Of a stretch of DNA of 64,000 nucleotides, positions 37,644 to 47,500 are shown one piece after another. This DNA is from Flavobacterium sp. J372. Its GTDB lineage: Bacteria; Bacteroidota; Bacteroidia; Flavobacteriales; Flavobacteriaceae. The stretch covers positions 124,001-188,000 of the forward strand of contig NZ_JAJOMZ010000004.1 in NCBI RefSeq assembly GCF_024699965.1, read 5' to 3'. The number at the start of each line of letters is the position of its first letter. Position 1 is the stretch's first letter. The position numbers and the translations under genes are program-made. Under the pieces are notes generated by a model. That model was given only the letters and a program-made list of their open reading frames with translations, searched no databases and was not told where the DNA came from.

Positions 37644-40232
37644 ATGTTTCAAAAAAACATTGCTTTACTTTTTATAGCGCTTTTTTGCGCCACCATTACC
37701 GCATTTGCACAAGACCAGCCTCAGGTAGACCCAGGGCAGTATATACTTGCCGATTTTAACGTTATTGGCAAAATAAGCTACAATGAGCAAACCGTAAAAC
37801 AATTCACAGGGCTTGAAAAAGGCCAGCAGATAAATGTGCCGGGCGAAGAAATAAGCAATGCCATTAAAAAGCTATGGAAACTTGGGCTTTTTAATGACAT
37901 TAATTTTTATGTAACCAGGGTACAAAATGACAGTATATGGCTTGAGCTTGATATTAACGAACTGCCAAAGCTTAGCGATGTAAAGATCCAGGGAGTTAAA
38001 AAAGGTAAGCGTGAGGGCCTGCTAAAAGATACCCAGCTAAACAAAGGCAAAATTGTTAATGAAAACTTAATAACTACTACTAAGAACTACATAGAGAACA
38101 AGTATAAGAAAGATGGTTATTACAATACCAAAGTTGCCATCAACACGATAGCCGACAGCAGTAATACCGTTAAGATGGTTGTAAATATTGATCGTGGCAA
38201 GAAAGTGCGCGTAAAACGTATTGATTTTGTTGGCAATAAAGAACTTACCAGCGGTAAGTTGAGACGCGCAATGAAAAACACCAAGGTAAAAGGCTGGTAT
38301 AACCCTTTGCGTATTTTTAAGTCATCTAAATATATTGCTGACAAATACAAAGAAGATTTAAACAGCATTGTAGATAAGTATAAAGAAAATGGTTATCGTG
38401 ATGCCAGGATTTTAAGTGACAGTGTTGCTTACAATTCAAAAACTAATAATGTAGCTATAAAAATTAATGTTGAAGAAGGCCGTAAATACTACTTTGGCGA
38501 CATTAAATATATTGGTAACACAGTATATACCAACCAACAGCTTAACCAGATACTCGGCATTAAAAAAGGCGATGTGTATAATGGTGTAATGCTTCAGAAA
38601 AGGATTGCAGACCCTTCAAGGCCTGACGGTTTTGACATTACAAACCAATATCAGAACAATGGTTATCTTTTCTCAAACATCAACCCTGTAGAGGTAAGGA
38701 CGTATAATGATACTATCGACTTTGAAATCAGGATTGTAGAGGGCCCTATAGCTTATTTTAACAATGTGACTGTAGTTGGTAATGATAAGACGAATGACCA
38801 TGTTATATACCGTGAGCTCCGCACAAGGCCTGGCATGAAGTGGGACAAGCAGGAAGTAATAAACACCGTTCGTGAAATCGGGCAGTTAGGTTTCTTTGAC
38901 GCGCAGGCTATACGCCCGGATGTAAAGAACCCTGACCCTGCAACCGGTAATGTTGACATTGAATGGAGCGTGGTTGAGAAAGGATCTAGCCAGATTGAGC
39001 TACAGGGAGGTTATGGCGGCGGCGGCTTTATAGGTACGCTGGGACTTTCTTTCAATAATTTCTCTGCAAGGAATATATTCAACAAAGAAGCCTACAGGCC
39101 ATTACCAATGGGTGACGGGCAAAGATTATCACTAAGGCTTCAGGGAAGTACTTATTTCCAGACGTACAGCCTCTCGTTTTCAGAGCCTTGGTTTGGCGGC
39201 AGGAAGCCGGTACAATTTTCAACGTCACTATCACACAGTAAGCAGTTCCTGTATGATTTCCGTAGCAGGGACGTAAACAGAGACAGGAGCTTTACCATCA
39301 CATCACTATCAGTAGGTATTGCCAAAAGGCTTAGTGAACCCGATGTTTACCTTACGCTATCACAGGCTGTAAGCTTCCAATACTATGCCCTTAGCAATTA
39401 TAACACAGGATTATTTACTTTTGGTAACGGTAGTGCCCGCAACCTTGCATATACTGTAGGCCTTAGCAGGAACAATAAGGGTGATGACCCTATATATCCT
39501 ACAAAAGGTGCTGAATTTAGCGTAACAGCAAAAGTAACATTCCCTTACTCGTTATTCAACGGTGTTGACTATGGGAACCTTCAAAACGAAGAAGCTTATA
39601 AGCTAAAAGACGCTAACGGACGTTATCTTAATGAAAATGGTGAGCGTGTTACGGATTACAGGCTGGCAGCAGTTGACCAAAGTAAGGTAGACCAAAAGAA
39701 ATTTGATTGGCTGGAATATTATAAAATTAAGTTCAAAGGTGACTCATATACAAAACTTTATGATAAATTAGTGCTCCGTACATTGGGTGAATTTGGATTC
39801 ATGGGGGCATACAACAGCGACAGGGGCCTTGTACCATTTGAGAGGTTTTTCCTCGGTGGTGACGGCCTTGCCAACTACTCTCTTGACGGGCGTGAGGTGA
39901 TACAGCTGAGGGGTTATCCTAACCAGTCACTTTCAAACCTTGACGGTGGTACAATATATAATAAGTTCTCGCTTGAATTGCGTTATCCTATAACCCTGAA
40001 AGCTGCAGCATCAATATATGCCCTGACGTTTTTAGATGCGGGTGCGTCTTATGACACTTTCAGGAACTACAATCCTTTCGAACTTAAGAGGTCGGCAGGT
40101 TTTGGTTTAAGAGTGTTTATGCCTGCGTTTGGTTTGCTCGGTATAGACTTCGGGCACGGGTTTGACCCAATACCGGGAGCAACGCAAAAGAATGGCTGGG
40201 AAACGCACTTTATCATTGGGCAGCAGTTCTAA
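37644..40232 (+). CDS. bamA: Outer-membrane protein assembly factor BamA
   Basis: About 862 residues: signal MFQKNIALLFIALFCATITAFA, then several POTRA repeats (SDVKIQGVKKGKREGLLKD, VRVKRIDFVGNKELTSGKLR, YFGDIKYIGNTVYTNQQLN, AYFNNVTVVGNDKTNDHVIY) and a C-terminal 16-strand barrel ending in GLLGIDFGHGFD and HFIIGQQF. The barrel contains the VRGF-like loop as LRGYPNQSL. It is the core of the machinery that folds and inserts outer-membrane proteins. The open frame extends upstream in overlap with uppS, but ATG at 37644 gives the signal peptide. It is 7 bases after uppS. Confidence 0.95.
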   Translation: MFQKNIALLFIALFCATITAFAQDQPQVDPGQYILADFNVIGKISYNEQTVKQFTGLEKGQQINVPGEEISNAIKKLWKLGLFNDINFYVTRVQNDSIWLELDINELPKLSDVKIQGVKKGKREGLLKDTQLNKGKIVNENLITTTKNYIENKYKKDGYYNTKVAINTIADSSNTVKMVVNIDRGKKVRVKRIDFVGNKELTSGKLRRAMKNTKVKGWYNPLRIFKSSKYIADKYKEDLNSIVDKYKENGYRDARILSDSVAYNSKTNNVAIKINVEEGRKYYFGDIKYIGNTVYTNQQLNQILGIKKGDVYNGVMLQKRIADPSRPDGFDITNQYQNNGYLFSNINPVEVRTYNDTIDFEIRIVEGPIAYFNNVTVVGNDKTNDHVIYRELRTRPGMKWDKQEVINTVREIGQLGFFDAQAIRPDVKNPDPATGNVDIEWSVVEKGSSQIELQGGYGGGGFIGTLGLSFNNFSARNIFNKEAYRPLPMGDGQRLSLRLQGSTYFQTYSLSFSEPWFGGRKPVQFSTSLSHSKQFLYDFRSRDVNRDRSFTITSLSVGIAKRLSEPDVYLTLSQAVSFQYYALSNYNTGLFTFGNGSARNLAYTVGLSRNNKGDDPIYPTKGAEFSVTAKVTFPYSLFNGVDYGNLQNEEAYKLKDANGRYLNENGERVTDYRLAAVDQSKVDQKKFDWLEYYKIKFKGDSYTKLYDKLVLRTLGEFGFMGAYNSDRGLVPFERFFLGGDGLANYSLDGREVIQLRGYPNQSLSNLDGGTIYNKFSLELRYPITLKAAASIYALTFLDAGASYDTFRNYNPFELKRSAGFGLRVFMPAFGLLGIDFGHGFDPIPGATQKNGWETHFIIGQQF

Positions 40233-40268
40233 AAAACTGGCATGATATTTTCTAATACCTAAAAAGTT

Positions 40269-41399
40269 ATGAAAAAAAGACTTTTATTATTACTTGCTTT
40301 TTGCAGTACACTGGCAGCCACAGCACAAACACGTGGCCTTAAGGTAGCATATATTGATATGGAGTACATCCTTGAAAAAGTGCCAGATTATGCTGAAGCA
40401 AAAAATCAGCTTGAGCAGAAAGCGCAAAAGTGGAAGCAGGAGATAGAAGCTAAGAAAAATGACATTAATAAACTTAAGGAAAACCTTAAGACGGAACGTG
40501 TCTTGCTCACTAAAGAACTAATACAGGAACGCGAAGAGGAAATAGCTTTTCAGGAAAATGAACTGATAACTTACCAGGATAAGCGCTTTGGGCCAAAAGG
40601 CGACTTAATATCGCAAAAAGCAGTTTTGGTAAAGCCTATACAAGACCAGGTGTTTAATGCGATACAAGATATATCTGAAGCAAAGAAACTGGATTTTGTT
40701 TTTGACAAATCGTCAGACATGACTATGCTATATGCAGCCAAAAGGCATGATATTAGTGACCAGGTGATCAGGAGGCTTACAAGGGCTGCAAAACGTGAGC
40801 AGCTGAGCGGAAAAGAGATAAAGCAGCTTGAAAAACAAGAAGCACAGGAAGATCTTGAAGACGACCCTGACTTCCAGGACAAAAAGAAAATACAGGAGGA
40901 AAAGAAAGCTGAGAGGCAGCGCCTGATAGAGGAACGTAAAGCAGCAGCTCAAAAGAAAAGGGAAGAGCAACTGGCAAGGCGTGAGCAGCAAAAGCAGGAA
41001 CGTGAGGCTAAAAAAGCAGGTAGTTCATCTGCAACAGGTTCACAACAGCCTTCGAATCCGACTCAAAATAATGGCAATCTTGAAGGTGAAGATAATGACC
41101 CTGGCACAAACAGGCCTGTTGCAGTACCGGGAACAAACCCTACACTAAACTCACAGCCTGTTCAAGGTGAAAATAGCAACCAGGTTAAGACTACTGCGAC
41201 ACCAGTACCTGAAGAAGGCAGTACTACGGCGATAGAGAGACAACAAGCCGCACAGGAAGAGCGCCAGAGGAAACTGGATGAGCGTAAACAGGCCGCTGAG
41301 GCCAGGAAGCAAAAGATTCTTGCGGATCGGGAAGCTGCAAAAAAAGCACGTGAGGATAAAAAGAATCAATCTACTGAAGAGAACAAAAACGAAAATTAA
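40269..41399 (+). CDS. OmpH/Skp family periplasmic chaperone with long charged tail
   Basis: A 376-residue exported protein. The signal is MKKRLLLLLAFCSTLAATAQ, followed by a Skp/OmpH core of about 160 residues (AYIDMEYILEKVPDYAEAKN, QDKRFGPKGDLISQKAVLVK, LDFVFDKSSDMTMLYAAKRH). Typical Skp is about 160-170 residues, so the last 190 residues are an extension: two long Glu/Lys/Arg/Gln coiled-coil stretches around a Ser/Thr/Asn/Gln/Pro-rich low-complexity stretch near residues 255-320. Skp-type chaperones hold unfolded barrels on the way to BamA, the adjacent gene. Long OmpH proteins of this form are usual in Flavobacteriaceae. Confidence 0.85.
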   Translation: MKKRLLLLLAFCSTLAATAQTRGLKVAYIDMEYILEKVPDYAEAKNQLEQKAQKWKQEIEAKKNDINKLKENLKTERVLLTKELIQEREEEIAFQENELITYQDKRFGPKGDLISQKAVLVKPIQDQVFNAIQDISEAKKLDFVFDKSSDMTMLYAAKRHDISDQVIRRLTRAAKREQLSGKEIKQLEKQEAQEDLEDDPDFQDKKKIQEEKKAERQRLIEERKAAAQKKREEQLARREQQKQEREAKKAGSSSATGSQQPSNPTQNNGNLEGEDNDPGTNRPVAVPGTNPTLNSQPVQGENSNQVKTTATPVPEEGSTTAIERQQAAQEERQRKLDERKQAAEARKQKILADREAAKKAREDKKNQSTEENKNEN

Positions 41400-41418
41400 C
41401 ATAAACACTTTAAAGACA

Positions 41419-41927
41419 ATGAAACAATTGAAATCTTTACTAATCGCTGTTATATTATGTATAGGTATAGGCCAGGCAGCAAATGCACAAGCAAAAGTTG
41501 CCCACATAAATGTAGAGGAGCTTATGACTACTATGCCTGAAATGAAAGCAGCTAATACACAGCTTGAAAAGATTGCTAAAACGTATGATACTGATTACAG
41601 GACTATGGTAGAAGAATACCAGTCAAAAATCAAGAAATATGATGAAGAGTCTGCAAAAGTTACTGCTGCAGTAAACGAAACGCGTACTAAAGAAGTACAG
41701 GATATGGCTCAAAGGATACAGCAATTTCAGCAAACAGCTACAAAAGAACTTCAGCAAAAACGTGAAGACGTTTTAAAGCCGATAATGGAAAAAGCGCGTA
41801 TAGCTATACAAAAGGTTGCTAAAGCTAAAGGCTACCAGTATGTACTAGATTCTACTGATGGCAGTGGTGTTATCCTTGCTGAAGGGCCAAACTTGCTTGC
41901 TGATGTAAAAAAGAACTGGGCTTCTAA
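41419..41927 (+). CDS. OmpH/Skp family periplasmic chaperone, short form (frame broken at the end)
   Basis: About 169 residues with signal MKQLKSLLIAVILCIGIGQA ending near ANA. The OmpH core is VAHINVEELMTTMPEMKAAN, a long coiled coil, and YQYVLDSTDGSGVILAEGPN. In the given sequence the frame runs on into murI because the A run at 41907-41912 is one base short: adding one A gives DVKKELGF-stop, the normal OmpH ending, with the stop at 41925-41927. A strong terminator (41951-41977) then follows. So the apparent OmpH-MurI fusion is not real. It pairs with the long OmpH gene next to bamA. Confidence 0.88.
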
Positions 41928-41950
41928 TAAGAACAGCTTAATAAAATATG

Positions 41951-41977
41951 AAACGGCCTTTATGAGGCCGTTTTTTT
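41951..41977 (+). terminator. Intrinsic terminator ending the DUF6089-uppS-bamA-ompH-ompH operon
   Basis: AAACGGCCT and AGGCCGTTT form a perfect 9-base stem with a 5-base loop followed by TTTTTTT. Placed between the second ompH and murI, it shows these are separate transcripts and that the apparent fusion frame across it is false. Confidence 0.92.
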
Positions 41978-41984
41978 ATATTTG
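41977..41984 (+). promoter_or_regulatory. Putative -7 element of murI (TATATTTG)
   Basis: TATATTTG overlaps the end of the terminator T-run and lies 4-7 bases before the MurI ATGs, so transcription may start at or very near the start codon (a nearly leaderless transcript). Confidence 0.5.
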
Positions 41985-41991
41985 TAATATG

Positions 41992-42777
41992 ATGAAGAAT
42001 TCTGAAATGCCAATAGGCCTCTTTGATTCCGGCATAGGCGGCACATCTATCTGGAAGGAAATACATGCATTATTGCCAAATGAAGATACAATATATCTGG
42101 CCGACAGTAAAAATGCCCCCTACGGGCAAAAAACTAAAGAAGAAATAATTGACCTGAGCGTAAAAAATACCGAGTACCTGCTTAACCTAAATTGCAAAAT
42201 GATTGTGGTTGCATGTAATACCGCCACAACCAACGCCATTAAGCATTTAAGGCAAAAGTATCCTGAAGTTCCGTTTATTGGTATTGAGCCTGCTATAAAA
42301 CCTGCAGCTGTTTCTACAAAAACACAAAAGATAGGTATTCTGGCCACAAAAGGAACGCTTAACAGTGAGCTTTTCCATAAAACAGTGTCAACCTACAGTA
42401 ACATAAAAATTATTGAACAGGTAGGCTATAATCTCGTTGCATTGATAGAGAGCGGCAAGATTAATTCTCCAGAGATGAAGGAACTGTTAATAGCTTACCT
42501 TAAACCTATGGTTGATGCAGATATTGATTATCTAGTGCTTGGCTGCAGCCATTATCCCTACCTTGTCCCGCAGATTAAAGAAATACTTCCGCCACACGTA
42601 AAAATCATAGATTCCGGTGAGGCAGTTGCAAGGCAAACTAAAATAATCCTTGAAAAAAATAATCTGGTTAATAGCTCCCGGCATCATGCTCAAAATACAT
42701 TTTATATAAATAGCAATCCATTTGTATTAAATGATATACTGGACAATAAATATACTATTGAGCAGAAAGATTTCTGA
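41992..42777 (+). CDS. murI: Glutamate racemase
   Basis: A 261-residue enzyme that makes D-glutamate for peptidoglycan. The two catalytic cysteines are Cys75 (VVACNTATTNA) and Cys185 (VLGCSHYPYL); the N-terminal GLFDSGIGGTSI and the LADSKNAPYGQK block are typical. Starts are possible at 41989 or 41992, both ATG; the longer upstream frame is an artefact of a missing base in ompH. Its stop abuts the stop of the convergent gamma-carbonic anhydrase gene with no space between. Confidence 0.95.
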   Translation: MKNSEMPIGLFDSGIGGTSIWKEIHALLPNEDTIYLADSKNAPYGQKTKEEIIDLSVKNTEYLLNLNCKMIVVACNTATTNAIKHLRQKYPEVPFIGIEPAIKPAAVSTKTQKIGILATKGTLNSELFHKTVSTYSNIKIIEQVGYNLVALIESGKINSPEMKELLIAYLKPMVDADIDYLVLGCSHYPYLVPQIKEILPPHVKIIDSGEAVARQTKIILEKNNLVNSSRHHAQNTFYINSNPFVLNDILDNKYTIEQKDF

Positions 42778-43287
42778 CTATTTAAACCAAGAGGCGTACA
42801 TTACATAGTTATTTGAGATGCGACCAATTTCACCTGCAAAATCCGACTGGTCAATATCTTTTACTTTTTTTGCCGGTACACCGGCATATATGGTACCCGA
42901 TTCAATTCTTGTACCTTGTGTTACCAGTGCCCCTGCCGCTACAATAGAGTTGCTTTCCACAACGCACCCATCCATCACAATGGCACCCATCCCTATCAAT
43001 ACATTATCCTGTAATGTACAGCCGTGAACTATAGCATTATGCCCTATAGAAACATTGTTTCCAATCAGCGTAGCATGTTTCTTATAAGTACAATGAATTA
43101 CTGCGCCATCTTGTATATTTACTTTATTCCCAATTTTTATGGTATGTACATCACCCCTCACCACAGCATTAAACCAAATACTGCATTCAGCTCCTAATGT
43201 TACATCGCCAACAATTGTTGCATTATCCGCAACATAACAATCTTCAGGAATTACAGGGTATTTACCATTTACTTCTTTAATTACCAT
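42778..43287 (-). CDS. Gamma-carbonic anhydrase-like hexapeptide-repeat protein
   Basis: A 169-residue left-handed beta-helix protein built from hexapeptide repeats (V-x-I-G-x-x type, e.g. TLIGNNVSIGHNAIVHG). The three zinc-ligand histidines expected of gamma-carbonic anhydrases are at His65, His83 and His88, in the pattern H-17x-H-4x-H. The family also includes YrdA/PaaY-type proteins whose carbonic anhydrase activity is variable. It is convergent with murI and separated from the PorP/SprF gene by a terminator. Confidence 0.88.
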   Translation of the reverse strand: MVIKEVNGKYPVIPEDCYVADNATIVGDVTLGAECSIWFNAVVRGDVHTIKIGNKVNIQDGAVIHCTYKKHATLIGNNVSIGHNAIVHGCTLQDNVLIGMGAIVMDGCVVESNSIVAAGALVTQGTRIESGTIYAGVPAKKVKDIDQSDFAGEIGRISNNYVMYASWFK

Positions 43288-43293
43288 CTTTCG

Positions 43294-43327
43294 CTAAAAA
43301 AATATCCCGATATGAAACATACCGGGA
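43294..43327 (-). terminator. Intrinsic terminator of the PorP/SprF-like gene
   Basis: On the minus strand TCCCGGTATG pairs with CATATCGGGA (ten pairs, one G-T) around a 3-base loop, followed by T-A-T then a run of seven T residues. It lies 25 bases after the stop at 43352. Confidence 0.8.
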
Positions 43328-43351
43328 CAGAATTAATAATTTCAACAAGAT

Positions 43352-44343
43352 TTAGTTAACTGCCGGGCAGTTACAATCATATTTTTCCCTTTTACAGAAT
43401 AGATTAACACCTAATGTTAGCTGGTGGAAACCGCTGTTATCAAACTTAACATCACCTGTAAGGTATGAATAAGTGTAAGCAAACATGAAGTTTTTATAAT
43501 TGATACCAACTATTGGTGTAAAATACTGTAAATTTTGATCTTTGGCGCTTTGGTTATCTGTAGTATATCTTGCCCCGTCAAGGCTTCTGCGGTAAGACAA
43601 ACCTCCCCAAAGGCGGCCAAAATCCATTTCTTTATAAACTTTCAGGTTAACATCTATTGTTTTTTCCTGCGTTTCATCAGTATACTGGAAAAGGAATGAT
43701 GGTTCCCATTGAAGCGATTCCTGAAAACCGAAAACATAACCTGCGCTTAGCAAATATTTCCTAAGGTTATCGCTTTCAATATCTGTGTAAATATCCCTTT
43801 TGCTTGCAAGTACATTTTTGCTGTAAAGTGTGCATAAAAATCAAGGAAATGATATGATGCACCTATGTCAACGTTAAAATAAGAATCCTTTTGCTCCATA
43901 CCACCTTCTACAATCGGGTCAAATTCCCTGAACTCACTTTGGTCAAGACGGCTTTGCACAAGGCCTGCACTCATACCAAAAGATAGCTGGTTAAGATCAT
44001 AATCACTGCGTGAAAACATAATATGGTGGGCATAAGTAAGCTTTGCACCGGTTTGTGAATGATACCCATTTTTATCATTAAACGCAATAATACCGATACC
44101 TGACTGTGGGCCAACATTACCATTAAAACTTAATGTTTGAAGCTGTGGCGCATCATCCTGGCCAAACCATTGCTGGCGTGCAGTTAGCCTGATTTTAGCA
44201 CAGTTAGCCGCACCTGCCATTGAGGGGTGGATAAGATAGTAGTTATCCGAAAGATAGTCAGAATATACAGCTATACCTTCCTGAGAAAATGATAACTGTG
44301 TTAAGAACAATCCGAAAATAAGATAGATCTTTTTAAAATTCAT
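43352..44343 (-). CDS. PorP/SprF family type IX secretion partner protein, one frameshift
   Basis: About 330 residues after correction. The signal MNFKKIYLIFGLFLTQLSFSQ is followed by the family opening YSDYLSDNYYLIHPSMAGAA and barrel-like strands. The A/T run at 43815-43819 is one base short: adding one gives FTAKNVLASKRDIYTDIESD and joins the C-terminal barrel half (GYVFGFQESLQWEPSFLFQY). PorP/SprF-like outer-membrane proteins are needed for secretion and surface attachment of type B T9SS adhesins in Flavobacterium. It lies just downstream of the giant type B protein, the usual SprB-SprF-like order, although a strong terminator separates them. Confidence 0.88.
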
Positions 44344-44483
44344 GTCGATGATATCGTTTAATGAAAGATGTACTTGCCAATAAAACACAAACGGATGTTT
44401 ATGCAGATTATTTTACCGGCATTTTACATCGCGGTCAAATATATAAATTTTTGTGTTAGGTTTAATGTTAAATCATAATATTA

Positions 44484-44519
44484 TTATAAAATGCTGCCAT
44501 CTCTGGCAGCATTTTATAA
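44484..44519 (-). terminator. Intrinsic terminator of the giant adhesin gene
   Basis: TTATAAAATGCTGCCA pairs perfectly over 16 bases with TGGCAGCATTTTATAA around a 4-base loop, just after the adhesin stop at 44538 on the minus strand. The A/T-rich ends give a U-tract. Confidence 0.88.
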
Positions 44520-44537
44520 ATGAGGCTTTTAGCTGTA

Positions 44538-47500
44538 TTACCTTTTGAGGGAGAAGTGCGCTTTAAACTCTTTAGTCACTTCCACGCCGTCTGTCATTTC
44601 TTTGTATTCTACGGTGAACCAGTAGTCATCTGCCGGTACCGGGCTGCCCATGTAGGTGCCGTCCCATCCCTCGCCTTCAGAGGCTATCTGCTTGATGAGC
44701 TTGCCGTAGCGGTCAAAGATGAAGATCTTGGCTGTAGCATTGTTGTTCCGGCTGCCAAGGCCTACGATGTTCCACCTGTCATTGAAGCCGTCTCCGTTCG
44801 GGGTGAAGAAGTTCGGGTAGTCTATGATGCTTACATCAACTATGGTAAGCGGCTCACAGGCATCTGCCGTGGTGTCGCGCACTCTCACATCATGGTCTCC
44901 CGGTGTCACACCCGTGAAGATGTTGCTTGCCTGCCATGGGCCGTTGTCAAGCCTGTACTCATAGCTGCCATAGCCTTCTACGGTGATGGTTATAGTCTGG
45001 TTATCACTAAATGCATTGCTTACCGTATAACCGTTGCCTATCGGTACTGCCTGGCTGCTGCGTACTACCTGTACAGGTGTCTGCGGATTTGATACGCACC
45101 CTGTGGCGCTGGTGGCTATCACAGAGTAGGCCCCTGCCTCTTCTGCAAGGTATGATGGCCCTGTGGCTCCCGGTATCACGTTGCCGTCTCTGTACCATAC
45201 AAAGGTATGGGTGGCATCCAGCCCGCTGTCAAGGGGTAGCGGCCTCACAATTGCACCTGAAGGGTATTCCACACATATGGTGCCTCCTGTAAGCTGCGGC
45301 TCAGGGAGCCTTTCAACTAGGATGTCAATGCTTACATACCCCCTGCACGGTGCCTGGGTGGCGGTGTTTGTTACCACTGCCCATACTGTTACCAAATCAG
45401 GTGAGTTGGTATTCACATACGCGTTCGGGGTTGCTATGGCCACAGCGGCAGGGTTCACCCTCGGGTCTTCTTCATAATAGGTTACCGTAAACTGCGGCTG
45501 CGGCTGGGCGCCTATAATGTCGGCATCCATCGTAGTCAGGTTAAGCTGCGTTATACCGTCATTGGTGCCGTCATTGTCACATGTGTCAGGCACATTGGCA
45601 GGGTTTGGCGTGTTGGCTACCGCACCAAGGTCTATAAGAAGGTCAAATGTACCAATGGCATAGCATCCTGTGGCTATGTTGTCGGCACGTACCCATACCT
45701 GTTTCTGAGGCACGCTGCTTACGTACTGGTTTGGCATGGCCGGTGCGCCTGCCTGTGCTGCTGCAAGGGTTTCAAAGAACCTCACATTGTAGTCAGCTGC
45801 ATTCTGGCCTATCAGTATCTGCGGCGTATGGCTGTTAAGTATAAAGGTTGCCGTGCCTATATATGGTATCTGGCATTGTGCATATGGCCTGATAGCAGGG
45901 GTATTGGCAGGGTTGCCCAGTACCGGAAGCGGGTTCACCACTATCTGGAGTTCCACCACACTGTAGCACGGGGTATCCAGCGGGTTGCCCGTATTGGCTG
46001 TCATCCTTACATAGATGGTAGCGCCGGCGCTTTGGTAGTTTCCTGCATTTGGTATTGCATTGGTGCCTGCCTCAGCATCTGCCATACTGGTATGGAAGGT
46101 GATGATGGCCGAGCTGTCATTGTTCCTGATGTCGGCTTCTGCATCGTTCAGGTTAAATTCTGCCATGCCTGCCCCTATTGCAGGGTCTTCGCACTCCTCA
46201 AGGGCATCAGGGGTGGTATCCGGGTTCGGCTTTGGCAGCACCCTTAGCGTTAGGGTGGTATAGCTGCGGCATCCTTCAGGGCCGGTTACCCTTACAAACA
46301 GTGTCTGCGCGGCTCCTGCAGGCTTCACATAGGCCTCAGGGTTAGCTATGGCCACTGCCGTGGTGTTGGTGCGCGGGTCCTGTACAAAGTATTCTACCGT
46401 ATAGCCCTGGCCTACACCGAAAGGCCCAAGTATTTCATTGTCTTTTGTGGTAAGGTTAAACGTGGCCGAGCCTGTGCTTGGTATCACATTGCTGCATACT
46501 GCCAATGGTGTTGGCGTGGTTAGCTGTAGCGGCTTGCCTATCTCCAGTTCAAAGCTTGCTATGGCGAAGCAGTCATCGCCATCGGTAGCCCTTACCCAGA
46601 TGGTCTCCCCATTAGTGCCTATATAGGTTGTCGGGTTGGTTATCCTGGGTGCACCTGCCTGGGCAAAACTTTCCTGCTTAAAGTATTCTATGGTATAGCC
46701 GGTTCCTGTTAACATGGCTTGCACATCGGCATCACGCTGCCTCAGGTTTACTATGGTCTCGCCGTCCTGGTCATTGCTGTCCTGGTCACACAGCACTATG
46801 TTATCAAGCTCTTCCAGCACCGGCGGGGCGGTTACTTTAAGCTCAAGCCTCTCAACCTGGGTGTTTACGCAACCTGTCACCGTGTTCTCTATCCTTAGAT
46901 AGATAAACTGGGCATTTGGTATTATATTGGTATAGCCTGAGGTATTGGCTATATAGTTATTGTTACCTGCCTGGGCATCTTCAAGGGTTTCGTAAAAACG
47001 TATCACAAGGCCAACGCCGTTGTTGATCATTGCTGCTTCAAGGGCCTGAAGGTCAAACACCGCATAGCCGTTGGCGCCGCATGCCTGAAGGTCCTGTGCC
47101 GGCGGCATGGTTATCTGCGGAAGCGGCTCTACCCTGATGTCCATCAGCACTACCCTGTAGCAGCCGGTTACAGCATTGGCCACCCTTACAAAGATGGTCT
47201 GTACCGTGCTGGTGTTGGTATAGGCTTCAGGGGTGGCTATCGCCCCTGTGTTTGCCTGGGCTGCCGCCATGGTAAGGTGGAAGCTTACATTCACGCCTGT
47301 GGCACCGCCTGTTATAGCAGCTATCCTGGTGGTAAGGTCAAACACCTCGCGCTCATCGCCCGGGTTATTATCATCACACAAGGTATACGGCACCGGGGTG
47401 TTGGCCACCGGAAGCGGGTCTACCACAAGTTCAAGCGCTACTACGTCATAACAGCCTGTTGGATTTGAGGCTACATTATTGGTTACCCTTACATACAGCG

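Noticed and set aside
41278..42777. A fused OmpH-glutamate racemase protein
   Set aside because: A strong terminator and a promoter element lie inside the supposed linker, and one missing A explains the continuous frame.
44484..44519. A regulatory RNA in the long hairpin after the adhesin
   Set aside because: A perfect stem directly after a stop, with A/T ends, is best explained as a simple terminator.
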